Assembly: GCA_020442165.1 (NCBI GenBank)
Contig: JAGRKV010000078.1
Coordinates: 1-64,000 of the forward strand
Reading direction: 5' to 3'
From: Hyphomicrobiaceae bacterium
GTDB taxonomy: Bacteria > Pseudomonadota > Alphaproteobacteria > Rhizobiales > Hyphomicrobiaceae
DNA: 64,000 nt
The notes under the pieces are model-generated. The model was given only the letters and a program-made list of their open reading frames with translations, made no database searches and was not told the origin of the DNA. Positions 35,643-44,720 of the stretch are shown piece by piece; position 1 is the first letter of the stretch; each line of letters opens with the position of its first letter. The position numbers and the translations under genes were made by a program.

Positions 35643-38600
35643 TCAGGGTTCGTCGTCGCCTTCCGCCTGTCCAGACCATTCAGCAACGCGCGCGAGGTGG
35701 GCAAAATCATCGTAATCATATGAAAAGCCGGAACGGCGTATGGCCGCATATGGTGTTTTGGGCAGGTCGTAGCGGGCGATCAGGCGAAGCAGGCCGTCCT
35801 GTTGATCGCGAGCCAGGGCGGCGACGTCGCCGATCTTGATGGTTCGGCTTTCGCCTGGGGGCGTGCCGCCGGTGGAACGGATATAGGCGAGCGCTGCCAC
35901 AGGCTCTGGGTCCAGCTGATCGAAGCCGCCCGCCATCGCGATTGCGGCCTCAAGCGGCAGTTGCGGCGCCTGGCCGCTCGTCACCTTCTTATCGTTGGGG
36001 GCCTGACCGGTCTTGTAGTCGGTGATGAGGAGGCCGCTCGGGGTGATGTCGATGCGGTCGGCGCGGGCGGTCAGGGTGAAAGGACCCTCCGGCGCATCAA
36101 GAAGCATCGATCCTTCGATTTCTGCCAGAACACGGGAACTTTCGGCGCGGCGCTGCGGCTCAGTTTCCGCAAACCACTGGGCGAAGCGCTCGAAGCGAGG
36201 CAGCCAGAAGGCGCGGATGCGGGGGTTGGAGAGGTAGGGCTTCAGTCGTTCGCGCGCGATTGAGACGAGGACTGCAGCAGTATCGTTGGGCAGTTCGGCA
36301 GGATAGCGCTGTGCGAACGCGGCCAACACGTCGTGGATGATGGAGCCCTTGAGGCTTGCGTCGGGTAGTTTGCCGAGGGCGGGCAGCGGTTCCAGGCTCA
36401 GAATACGGCTTGCGAAAATCGCATATGGGTTTGCGATCCATTGCTCGATTGCGGACACCGACAACTTGCGCGGACGGATCGAGACCGGCGGGCGCGGCTT
36501 GGGGGCTGAGGCTGGCCGCTGTGCCGCGATGTGGTCGCGTGCGCGCGCCCAGCCGAGCCATGGGCGATCCATCTTGATTGCTTCGCGCATCTCCATGCCG
36601 TCGAGCAACGCGACGATGCGCATCAGCCAGCGGGATGGCACGGTCGGCACGCCGTCGATCTTTTCCGAACGCGTGAGATAAACGGTCTTCGCGCCCAGCA
36701 GCGACGCGAAGTCGTGCGCGGCGTGGCCGATGCGTTCCTCGGGTGCTGGCAGCCCCAATGCCTTGCGCATCGGCCGGTTGAGCCAGGCGCCCGGGTCGGC
36801 TGCTTCCGGCCAGGTGCCATCGTTGAGCGATCCCAGAATGACGATATCGGGTTGCTGCAGGCGCGCTTCGAACGGGCCCCAGATCGACAAACGCGGGTGG
36901 ACTGTCACGCGCGGCCGCACATTCTCTCCAACGATAAGGCTGCGATAAAGGTCGGCGTAATCGCTGGCTTCGATGTCGGGGGCGGGCAGCGCCGGATCGA
37001 CGAGGCCGGTGAAGAGCCGCGAAGCCGCCGCGCCGGCCTCGCCTATGTAGAGAGGCGAGCTGGCCGGCATGTCCTGATGTCCGGATTCTTTCGCCGGTGC
37101 ATCGGTATCGGGCGGTACGGCAGCAAGCGCTTCAGCGACAGCGATGTGGGCTGCGGTGAGCTGGCTGAAGGGCAGCTTTGCGCCGCGCTGTTCGTAAAGG
37201 GATACGAGCGGCGCGAATGCGGCCTTGAGACGGGCGATGAGATCGCGTGCGCCTGACCAGTCGTCGTCCCATAGGCGGCGGACCGCGCGCTCTCGGCGTT
37301 CGCGTGCCGCCACATCCCGAGCGGCGTCCTCCAGGGCAGTTTCCACACCGTCGAGGCCGGCGCCGAAATAGTCGGTGCGAAACGCGGCCAGCTCCAGAGC
37401 GCGTGCGGCACGGCGTGCCTCGAAGGCGCCCAGACCAAGACGGGTCAACGGGTGCTTGAGCAGGGCCATCAGTTCGGGTGGCGCGAAATCGCGGTGGACG
37501 GTCTCAATGACCAGATCGAGAAATGCGCCAGGCACGGTCTTGGCGAAAGGACGGCCGGCGGAATCATCGACACGGATGCCCCAGCTTTCCAGGCGCGTCG
37601 TTACGCGGCGGGCAAGCAGGCGATCGGGGGAGACGAGGGCTGCGGTGCGGCCTGGAACCTCCAACGCTTCGCGAAGGATGAGTGCGACTGCCTCGGCTTC
37701 GTCCTGGGCGCTGGGCGCATCGATGAGGTGGACGCCGCGCAGTGCGCCTTTGAGCGCGTCACGGTCGACCGTTTCGGCAAAGGTCTGCCAGTGCGCCGTG
37801 GTGGCCGCCGGGCGCAGAGCCTCACTGAAGAAAGTGAGGCGGTTATGTTCGTTGCTATCCAGTTCAGCGCCGGGAAGAACGGTGACATCGCAGCGGTCGA
37901 GTTCAAGCCGGTCGAGAAGCTGCTTCAGGCCATATTGGGGATGTTCGGGATGCGGGATGGAGTCCGCATCGTTGGAGCGAATGGACTGCCACCCGGGCTC
38001 ATCAAGCGTCAGATCCAGATTGGGCAGAACGATTGCGCCATTGGGCAGGGCGGCGACCGCCCGCATGAGGTCCGCCGTTGCTGGAATAGAACCGGTGACG
38101 CCAGCGACGATCACGGGGCCCTTGGGAGGTGCTTGCACGAGCTTTTGCGCTTCGGCGAGCAAGGTCGCGTTGCGCTGGGCGGCAGGAGAACTGTAGCCGT
38201 GTGCTTCAAGATAATCCGGCCAGTGGCGTGTCAGAATATCGAGGAACTGGATGGTTCTTTTCCAGTGCTCGGAGAAGGTGTTAGGCACCAGGCCTGCCAG
38301 TCCCGACAGGCTGATACCTTCCGTCTCCACCATGTCCATCAGGCGCGACAGCTCAGCTGCGAGATGTGCTGCCTGCGCAGGCGTATCGCTGCCCGCCGCG
38401 AGATAAGGATCGATGTCGGGATCGCCGTCCGTTCCGCGCCGCATCGCCTCGGCCCAGGCAAGCACAAGCTGTGTCAATGCGAGCCGCCGCTCCAGCTCGG
38501 GGATGGCTGGCTTCACATCCGTGCCGGTGGGGGCGGGTGTGGTCAACCCGGCAAGTCCGGTCAAGAGCGTCAGTTCTTCATCGCCTTCGGAGATCGGGCG

Positions 38601-38861
38601 GATCTGCGGCAACAGCACGGCGCGGGACGGCATGGCGCGCAGGAAGGCATCCTGCAAAGCGCGCGTGGCGCGGCGAGTTGGCAGCAGCAGCGTTATGTCA
38701 GTGAGCGCCAGGGGACTGGGGTGGCCATCGCCGAAGGTGCCAAGGTCGCCGGACAAGATGGCCCGCGCCAGCACGTAGAGGAACGGCCGGCCGGGCGGCA
38801 CCGTAAAGATACGCGCTTTTGCCGGGCTGGATTTCGTTTGCTCACCGCGAGACTTCGTCAT
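35643..38861 (-). CDS. addB: Double-strand break repair protein AddB
   Basis: A 1072-residue subunit of the AddAB helicase-nuclease, which resects DNA ends for recombination. The N-terminal half is helicase-like without a typical Walker A motif, as usual in alphaproteobacterial AddB. The C-terminal RecB-type nuclease core has LTARADRIDI and LLITDYKTGQAP with the catalytic Asp and Lys. The ATG at 38859-38861 overlaps the TGA of the upstream nucleotidyltransferase gene (ATGA), which fixes the start. The partner gene addA is not next to it; folE follows instead. Confidence 0.94.
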   Translation of the reverse strand: MTKSRGEQTKSSPAKARIFTVPPGRPFLYVLARAILSGDLGTFGDGHPSPLALTDITLLLPTRRATRALQDAFLRAMPSRAVLLPQIRPISEGDEELTLLTGLAGLTTPAPTGTDVKPAIPELERRLALTQLVLAWAEAMRRGTDGDPDIDPYLAAGSDTPAQAAHLAAELSRLMDMVETEGISLSGLAGLVPNTFSEHWKRTIQFLDILTRHWPDYLEAHGYSSPAAQRNATLLAEAQKLVQAPPKGPVIVAGVTGSIPATADLMRAVAALPNGAIVLPNLDLTLDEPGWQSIRSNDADSIPHPEHPQYGLKQLLDRLELDRCDVTVLPGAELDSNEHNRLTFFSEALRPAATTAHWQTFAETVDRDALKGALRGVHLIDAPSAQDEAEAVALILREALEVPGRTAALVSPDRLLARRVTTRLESWGIRVDDSAGRPFAKTVPGAFLDLVIETVHRDFAPPELMALLKHPLTRLGLGAFEARRAARALELAAFRTDYFGAGLDGVETALEDAARDVAARERRERAVRRLWDDDWSGARDLIARLKAAFAPLVSLYEQRGAKLPFSQLTAAHIAVAEALAAVPPDTDAPAKESGHQDMPASSPLYIGEAGAAASRLFTGLVDPALPAPDIEASDYADLYRSLIVGENVRPRVTVHPRLSIWGPFEARLQQPDIVILGSLNDGTWPEAADPGAWLNRPMRKALGLPAPEERIGHAAHDFASLLGAKTVYLTRSEKIDGVPTVPSRWLMRIVALLDGMEMREAIKMDRPWLGWARARDHIAAQRPASAPKPRPPVSIRPRKLSVSAIEQWIANPYAIFASRILSLEPLPALGKLPDASLKGSIIHDVLAAFAQRYPAELPNDTAAVLVSIARERLKPYLSNPRIRAFWLPRFERFAQWFAETEPQRRAESSRVLAEIEGSMLLDAPEGPFTLTARADRIDITPSGLLITDYKTGQAPNDKKVTSGQAPQLPLEAAIAMAGGFDQLDPEPVAALAYIRSTGGTPPGESRTIKIGDVAALARDQQDGLLRLIARYDLPKTPYAAIRRSGFSYDYDDFAHLARVAEWSGQAEGDDEP

Positions 38862-39589
38862 GCCGGGCGCGGCTCCCCGTACTTCAGGCATTCTTCGGCC
38901 GCGGCCAAGGCCTGTGGCGTGCCGACATGCATCCAGAAGCCGTCGAGCCTAATGCCGTAGAGACGGCCCTTGTCGATGGCGCGATCCCACAGACGGTTCA
39001 GCGAGAAGATGTCGCCTGTCGCGTTATCAAACAGGCGCGGATGGGCGATCGATACGCCGGTGAAGACAAATGGCGTGACCATACCCTCAGCCCGGCGTTT
39101 TAGCCGCCCGTCTACATCCATGTTGAAATCTCCCGCGCCATCATAGCCGAGGGTGCGCGCACTGGAAGCGAGAAGAAGGAGACTGTCCATGCGCTCGGCA
39201 TCCCATGTCTCGATCAGCGCTTCGAGGTTGGCATGCGGTCCTTCAAGCCAGACGGAATCGGAGTTGTGGATCAGAAATGGTTCCGAGCCTAGCAGTGGCA
39301 GTGCGCGCACCAGTCCGCCGCCGGTGTCGAGAAGCTTGTCGCGTTCATCCGAAATGGTGATGCGTGGGGGGGTGGTGCGGCCCGCCAGATGATGTTCGAG
39401 CACGTCCGCCAGATAATGCACGTTGACGACGGCCCGACTGATGCCCGCCGAAGCGAGCCGGTCAAGCACATGATCGATCAGCGGGCGGTCACCGAGACGC
39501 ACCATCGGTTTGGGTACGACGTCGGTCAGCGGGCGCATGCGGTTGCCGAGACCTGCTGCAAGGACCATCGCGGTGGTGGGGCGGCTCAT
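38858..39589 (-). CDS. Sugar-phosphate nucleotidyltransferase (MurU-like)
   Basis: A 243-residue nucleotidyltransferase with the signature MVLAAGLGNRMRPLTDVVPKP and metal-binding IHNSDSVW. In related proteobacteria MurU transfers UMP to MurNAc-1-phosphate in peptidoglycan recycling. Here the gene sits downstream of a fused TsaE/aminoglycoside-phosphotransferase-like kinase that resembles AmgK, the kinase that makes the MurU substrate, so the pairing supports this role. It overlaps the start of addB by four bases. Confidence 0.8.
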   Translation of the reverse strand: MSRPTTAMVLAAGLGNRMRPLTDVVPKPMVRLGDRPLIDHVLDRLASAGISRAVVNVHYLADVLEHHLAGRTTPPRITISDERDKLLDTGGGLVRALPLLGSEPFLIHNSDSVWLEGPHANLEALIETWDAERMDSLLLLASSARTLGYDGAGDFNMDVDGRLKRRAEGMVTPFVFTGVSIAHPRLFDNATGDIFSLNRLWDRAIDKGRLYGIRLDGFWMHVGTPQALAAAEECLKYGEPRPA

Positions 39590-39657
39590 GCTCTTGTCAT
39601 CTCGCGAACTATTGCCGTTATCGTCGCGCGGTCTTCCATTTTGTACCGTGCGCGCCT

Positions 39658-41220
39658 TCAGCTCCGGCGGCTGGCCAGGGCGAAGACATGGGCATCGTAG
39701 AACGACTTCATGTCAGACATGCGGGGGTGATGCAGGCATCTTGCCAGATATCCCCAGACACGCGGCATATGGGCGACATACTGGGGTTTGCCATCACGGC
39801 GCGCCAGGCGAGCAAAAATGCCCAGAATCTTGGTGGCCCGCTGGGCGCCAAGGGCGGCATAGGCAAATCGAAAACTAGGTTCGTCAAACGCCGGTTCAGC
39901 CTGCCGGGTGCGCGAGCAGTATTCGTCGAGCAGTCTTGCTTCCAGCGCCGCTGGCACGTCGACCCTAGCGTCCTGAAGCAGGGAGGCCAGATCGTAGGCA
40001 AGCGGTCCTTGCATGGCGTCCTGGAAATCGATAACGCCGACGCGCGCAAGTCCAGACTCATGTGGTCGCCAGATCAGGTTGGGCGAATGGTAGTCGCGCA
40101 GTGTCCAGCCCGTGGGCAGCTTTTGCAGTGAGGAGATCACGTTGCTCCAGATGCGCGAATATTCCTCGCGGAGGCTAGTGGGCATTTCGGTGCCTGCTGC
40201 AAATGGCCATAGCCAGTCCGCCAGTAGATCGATCTCGATTGCCATGGCGCCAGCGTCATAGCGAGGTAGCTGCCAGGTCTCGTTTTCGGAAACGGGAAGC
40301 GGGACATCAGCTGGGACGCTACGCAGATGGAGCAGCACGTCAAGGGCAGCACGCCAAAGCGTTTCCTGGTCTGCGCCATTGGCCAGTTCGCGGCCATAGA
40401 CACCATCGCCCAGATCATCGATCACCAGGAAACAGGCGTCGAGGCTGGAAGCAAGAACAGATGGTGCCGCTATGCCGGCGCCGTGCAAGGCTTTGGCGAC
40501 CGCAACGAACGGGCGCACGTCCTCTGCCAGATGGGCGATGCGGCTATAGGGCAAGGCATCACGGATCGGCGGACCGTCGGGCTGGCGCGGCCAGTCCATC
40601 AGGACGGCACTGTGCGGGGGCGGGCTGGTGTGGGGGCGTGTCAGCCGCGCGTAACGCCGGGCGGATGCGTCGCCCTGGAGGTAGGAGATGGTGGCGTCAA
40701 CGCCGCGCCAGCCGGCACGTTTGAGCAGATCGAGTGCGTAAATGAGCCGTTCGGCACGCGCTGCCATTGCGCCGGTGCCATGGATTGTCACGTCGCGATG
40801 GTTCGGATTTTCGTCGGCAGCGTCGACGATATGGACCGTCAACACGTCGCGGGGCAGCAAGCCGTCCGCGCGCTCGGGCCATTCGACCAGTGTGACGCTA
40901 TTGTTTAGCGTGTCATCCAAACCCAGCTCGGTCAGCTCCTGGGGATCGGCGAGGCGGTAAAGGTCGAAGTGCGCGATCGGCAGGCGCGGCGTCTCATAGG
41001 TCTGCACGAGCGTGAACGTGGGACTTGGTATCTCTTCGTCGGCGTTGCCAACGAGGCTGCGGATGAAGGCGCGCGCGAAGGTCGTCTTGCCGGCGCCAAG
41101 GTCACCCTGGAGTGCGATGAGATCTCCAACGTGGGCAAAACTCGCTATCGCCTGGGCGAGATAGGCAAGGGCCGTTTCGTCGAGAGAGTGCAGCGTATGC
41201 ATATGAGAAGGGATGTTCAT
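39658..41220 (-). CDS. tsaE: TsaE (t6A synthesis ATPase) fused to an AmgK-like sugar kinase
   Basis: A 520-residue fusion. Residues 1 to about 155 form TsaE, the ATPase that supports threonylcarbamoyl-adenosine tRNA modification; Walker A is GDLGAGKTTFARA (about 39-51), and FDLYRLADPQE follows. Residues from about 165 form a phosphotransferase of the APH fold, with catalytic segment RDYHSPNLIW and metal-binding VIDFQDAMQGP. APH-fold AmgK phosphorylates MurNAc or GlcNAc at the anomeric position. The MurU-like gene lies 68 bases downstream. The kinase substrate is inferred from this neighbourhood. Confidence 0.88.
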   Translation of the reverse strand: MNIPSHMHTLHSLDETALAYLAQAIASFAHVGDLIALQGDLGAGKTTFARAFIRSLVGNADEEIPSPTFTLVQTYETPRLPIAHFDLYRLADPQELTELGLDDTLNNSVTLVEWPERADGLLPRDVLTVHIVDAADENPNHRDVTIHGTGAMAARAERLIYALDLLKRAGWRGVDATISYLQGDASARRYARLTRPHTSPPPHSAVLMDWPRQPDGPPIRDALPYSRIAHLAEDVRPFVAVAKALHGAGIAAPSVLASSLDACFLVIDDLGDGVYGRELANGADQETLWRAALDVLLHLRSVPADVPLPVSENETWQLPRYDAGAMAIEIDLLADWLWPFAAGTEMPTSLREEYSRIWSNVISSLQKLPTGWTLRDYHSPNLIWRPHESGLARVGVIDFQDAMQGPLAYDLASLLQDARVDVPAALEARLLDEYCSRTRQAEPAFDEPSFRFAYAALGAQRATKILGIFARLARRDGKPQYVAHMPRVWGYLARCLHHPRMSDMKSFYDAHVFALASRRS

Positions 41221-41371
41221 CACTTGGGGGAGCTTCGTCTAGTTTCCCGGCCGTGCAGCAGGGCCATGCGGGGCTCGACACTGATCGAAGCGGCGATGCT
41301 CCGTCAAGACAGCATGAGGTCGGTGGCGTGGCGGGAGCGTGGCCGCCGCGAGGGCGCCGGTACTTTCCGTC

Positions 41372-43918
41372 TCAATTCGCAGCGCGTGACTGACGAGAAG
41401 TGCTTTTGCTCTTCACGACTTCCTGCGTTCCGGCCGCTGTATCTTCGGCTGGCGCGCGATTGGCGAAGGCGTCTGGGAAGCGGACGGTCACACGAGTGCC
41501 ACGGCCGGGCTCGGATGATAGCGCCAATGTGCCGCCGTGCAGCTCGACCAGATTTTTCGAGATCGATAGGCCGAGGCCAGCACCGCGGTGTCTGGAACCC
41601 TGAGTGCGGCTTTCGAAGCGTTCGAAGATGTGTGCCTGCTGCTCTTCCGGGATGCCGACGCCTTCATCCTCGACTTCAAATGCGGTGGCGGCTTCCTCGC
41701 GCCAACACGAAATACGGACTGTATCGCCTCCGTGAGAGAAGCCGACGGCGTTAGAGAGCAGATTGTAGAGCACCTGCCGCACGCGCTGCTCGTCGGCGAT
41801 GAATGTCTCCACGCCGTCTTCGATGCCGATATCGATGGTCAGTTCGGAGCGGGATGCACGGTCGCGGATACCCTGGATCGCTGCATCGATGACCCGGTTG
41901 ACGTGGACGGTATCGCGGCGGAGTTCGAGCGCGCCGGCATCGATCGTGGCAAGGTCCAAGATATCGTTGATGATGGCGAGCAGTGTGTGCGACGAGGACG
42001 CGATGTCGTCGAGGTAGCCACGCTGGCGTTCGTTGAGTGTCCCGAAATTGTTGGAAGCCAGCATCTCGGAGAAGCCGATGATGTTGGTCAACGGTGTGCG
42101 CAACTCGTAGGAGACGTGGCTGATGAACTTGTTCTTCAGCTGGTCGGCGACCTCAAGGGCTTCGTTGCGTTCCAGAAGTGCGCGTTCATAGCGCTTGGAG
42201 TCTGTCACGTCGGCGAAGGTGACGAGGGTGCCGCCGTCGGGCAGTGGTGTCGTTGCGTAGTCGATGACGCTCAAGTCGGCGCGCACCATCTGTCCGGCAC
42301 GCTGCTGGCGGGTGTCGAGATAGGATGTGACGGCGCCACGGATCGCGCGCCAGGTTTCCATTTCATCCTCGACGCGGGTCACGGACGAGATGATCTCGTC
42401 GATGAAGGGCGCCTTGGAGAGCATGTCGCGCGAAAGCTTCCAGATGCTGGCGAACGACGAGTTGTGCAGTTTGATGCGGCCGTCGGCGGCGAACACGGCC
42501 ACGCCTTCCTTCAGGCCGTCCAGCGTCTCACGCTGCACGTTAATCATCGCATTATAGCGGCTTTCCAGGGCCAGACGCTCAGATTCGTCCGAGAACAGGA
42601 ATGTTACGCCTGCGTCGGGCTGTTGTTCTGCGCGAACGTGGATGATGCGGCCATCGGGCAGCAGCCACCAGTCTTCGAGTTCGGTGCCACTCGTGTAGCA
42701 CGCAAGAATGCGCGTCTTCCATTCGCGATAGTTGACGGTTTCTGGCAAGACGCCGCGCTCACGCAACCTGTCGAGCACGCTGCCTGTCGTCGGGTTGGAG
42801 CGCAGCCAATCATCGTCCAGCGGCCACAGCTTCAAGAATGCTTCGTTGAAGAACTTTAGGCGCTGCTCCCGATCGAACATGGCAACGCCGGTCGCGACAT
42901 GGTCGAGGGTGCGATCGTAGGCGGTGATCTGGCGCTCAAGTTCGCCTTGTGCGGTTTCGATGGCGGCGGCGTCGATCGCCGCTCCGGCGATGGTGTCGCC
43001 CAGTGGAAGCATGACGACATCGTGGGCCTTGCGCTCCGCTCCGACGACAATGGGCATGCGCTGGCGGAATTCGTGTCCGGCGGCGATTGTGTTCAACGCG
43101 CGATGACGCTCACGCGAGTCGATGAGTTCAATCTGGCGCGACAGAACCTGGTCTTCGCTGTCTGATTCCACGGCTTGGACGTAGGCGTTGTTGACCCAGG
43201 TAAGGCGCCCATCGCGTGTCTTCAGCCATACGGGCATGGGCAGTGCATTGAGCAATCCGCGCATCGAACGGATGTCGCGGGCCAGCCACTGGTGCTGATC
43301 GATGATGCGGGCAAGGTCGCGCTTGTAACCAGCCACTTCGCTCAAACGCAGGATTGCGCGGCCGCCGGTTGCGCGGCCCTCCGCCTCGATATGGTCGGCT
43401 GCGATGGTGCGCAGGATGATGTTGAACGATCTGCCGTTCTGGAACAGCGCATCGAGACTTGTCGTGAGCAGACCTGCCGAGCGCGGTTCCAGCCACTGGC
43501 CGAACCGCAGCAGGTCCTCCCGCCGAACTGGAAGGCCAGCGACGTTGGCGAGCGTCTGCGCGACGAGGTGGGCTTCGTGGTCGTTGTCCCAATAGAGCAG
43601 GATATGAGGTTCGGCCTTGATAACCGCCTCGGCCATGGCGAGGTTACGGCGCAGCTCGGCATTCTCATCGCGCGAGCGACGCGACAACATCCGTGCGATG
43701 CGAACGGCCCGCCAGACCAGAAGACTGGCGAGCATGGCGGATGCGGTAATGCCGGTTATCAGGAGAAGCTTTTGTAAGTCGATGTCGGCTGGTGCTGCCG
43801 CTGAATGGCGCGTGACGGCGAAAGTCAACGACGCAACGATCGCCATGCTCGCCAGTAGGAGCATGACAAGTTCGTTGCGGGCATTGCGTGCCCGGGTCTT
43901 GAGAACGAAAGACCGCAT
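41372..43918 (-). CDS. PAS-domain sensor histidine kinase
   Basis: A large (848-residue) membrane sensor kinase. Two N-terminal helices (about 15-35 and 48-68) are followed by several PAS-like modules (around 220-330, 330-450 and 460-590, the middle one with the MFDREQRLKFFNEAF motif). A HisKA box follows with FISHVSYELRTPLTNIIGFSEM, then HATPase_c with NLLSNAVGFS and RGAGLGLSISKNL. No partner regulator is adjacent. It stands between ahcY and the tsaE fusion, an order common in the Hyphomicrobiales. The phospho-target is unknown. Confidence 0.88.
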   Translation of the reverse strand: MRSFVLKTRARNARNELVMLLLASMAIVASLTFAVTRHSAAAPADIDLQKLLLITGITASAMLASLLVWRAVRIARMLSRRSRDENAELRRNLAMAEAVIKAEPHILLYWDNDHEAHLVAQTLANVAGLPVRREDLLRFGQWLEPRSAGLLTTSLDALFQNGRSFNIILRTIAADHIEAEGRATGGRAILRLSEVAGYKRDLARIIDQHQWLARDIRSMRGLLNALPMPVWLKTRDGRLTWVNNAYVQAVESDSEDQVLSRQIELIDSRERHRALNTIAAGHEFRQRMPIVVGAERKAHDVVMLPLGDTIAGAAIDAAAIETAQGELERQITAYDRTLDHVATGVAMFDREQRLKFFNEAFLKLWPLDDDWLRSNPTTGSVLDRLRERGVLPETVNYREWKTRILACYTSGTELEDWWLLPDGRIIHVRAEQQPDAGVTFLFSDESERLALESRYNAMINVQRETLDGLKEGVAVFAADGRIKLHNSSFASIWKLSRDMLSKAPFIDEIISSVTRVEDEMETWRAIRGAVTSYLDTRQQRAGQMVRADLSVIDYATTPLPDGGTLVTFADVTDSKRYERALLERNEALEVADQLKNKFISHVSYELRTPLTNIIGFSEMLASNNFGTLNERQRGYLDDIASSSHTLLAIINDILDLATIDAGALELRRDTVHVNRVIDAAIQGIRDRASRSELTIDIGIEDGVETFIADEQRVRQVLYNLLSNAVGFSHGGDTVRISCWREEAATAFEVEDEGVGIPEEQQAHIFERFESRTQGSRHRGAGLGLSISKNLVELHGGTLALSSEPGRGTRVTVRFPDAFANRAPAEDTAAGTQEVVKSKSTSRQSRAAN

Positions 43919-44255
43919 CGCGTTCCCAGAAATGCTGCGGGATGCCAGGACGGCCTGCCGCGTTCGACTGTCTGCCCAGTTTGGGCTGTGCGCTTAGTGA
44001 GCGGCCATCATTACGCGCAACGGGACAGCCAAAGAATCGCCACCGCAGGATCGCGGCCGAATCACTGGGAATTATGCGGTGTCGCCGGGGTGCTTGACCA
44101 GGGGCGCGGGAGCATTAGGGGGTAAGAGTGGAGGATCGCCATGCGCGCCGTGGTGTGTTCATGCAACACTTAGGGCGTGAGCAGTCCTTAAGCGATTGCT
44201 GTTGATGCGAATGGAACGGCGGCGGTTGCCGCCGCTCCGCACTTGTCATTGCGCC
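43919..44255. other. Gene-free stretch with a hairpin
   Basis: About 337 bases without a credible gene, between the sensor kinase start and the end of a small secreted-protein gene. The part near 44213-44238 holds a GC-rich hairpin (CGGCGGC and GCCGCCG arms) that is the probable transcription end of that small gene. The rest should carry the promoter of the kinase gene. Confidence 0.5.
44213..44238 (-). terminator. GC-rich hairpin after the small secreted-protein gene
   Basis: Arms CGGCGGC (44217-44223) and GCCGCCG (44228-44234) with a GGTT loop, extended by GGA/TCC after a mismatch. On the minus strand the sequence following is TTCCATTCG, only weakly T-rich, so termination efficiency is uncertain. 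Confidence 0.45.
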
Positions 44256-44510
44256 TCAGCGTCCTGCCAGAACCTTGGGCGGGCACGACAGGCAGCGTGG
44301 GCCCGGGGGGATCACGAGCGGACGCTTGATCTGCATGCGCTGTAGCTCCTTGGCCATGTGCTGCATCTGGATGTTGAACTTCTGCTTCTTGAGGTAGTCG
44401 ATCACGATGGGATTAACGGGGGGCGGATCAGCCTTGCCAGGGCCAGCAACCGCCAGCGCCGCGAATACGGCTAATCCCGATGCAGCGAGGTACTTTTGGA
44501 ACATTGGCAT
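44256..44510 (-). CDS. Small secreted hypothetical protein
   Basis: An 84-residue product with a signal peptide (about 1-27, core GLAVFAALAVAG, cleavage after GKA) and a short basic, Met/Gln-rich mature part (MQHMAKELQRMQIKRP) ending in CLSCPP. No family is recognised. The ATG at 44508-44510 follows AAAGGA. It follows ahcY on the same strand but is separated from it by a strong terminator, so it is transcribed independently. Confidence 0.6.
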   Translation of the reverse strand: MPMFQKYLAASGLAVFAALAVAGPGKADPPPVNPIVIDYLKKQKFNIQMQHMAKELQRMQIKRPLVIPPGPRCLSCPPKVLAGR

Positions 44511-44630
44511 TTGGTGTCCTTTCTCACAGGTTGCCAATGCCGTTTGGTCGTCGGTACCGCCGTGTCGGTTCGATGTCTGCATATCCTTGCAGTCGTTTGC
44601 GGCAGAGCCATCGCAGGCTGGCGCAAACAA

Positions 44631-44663
44631 AAAGAAGCGAGGCGGACCGGGGTCCGCCTCGCT
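44631..44663 (-). terminator. Strong rho-independent terminator of ahcY
   Basis: Perfect arms of 12-13 bases (AGCGAGGCGGACC and GGTCCGCCTCGCT) with a very short loop, followed on the minus strand by TCTTTTTGTTTG. It lies about 60 bases beyond the ahcY stop and is the best terminator in the window. Confidence 0.88.
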
Positions 44664-44720
44664 CGGTGCCGTTTGCATTTCATAGCCGGCTGCAGATTGC
44701 AGTGCCGGAAATGCGCTGCC

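Noticed and set aside
37452..38960. 502-codon frame on the plus strand opposite addB
   Set aside because: Shadow of addB; composition and lack of homologous motifs rule it out.
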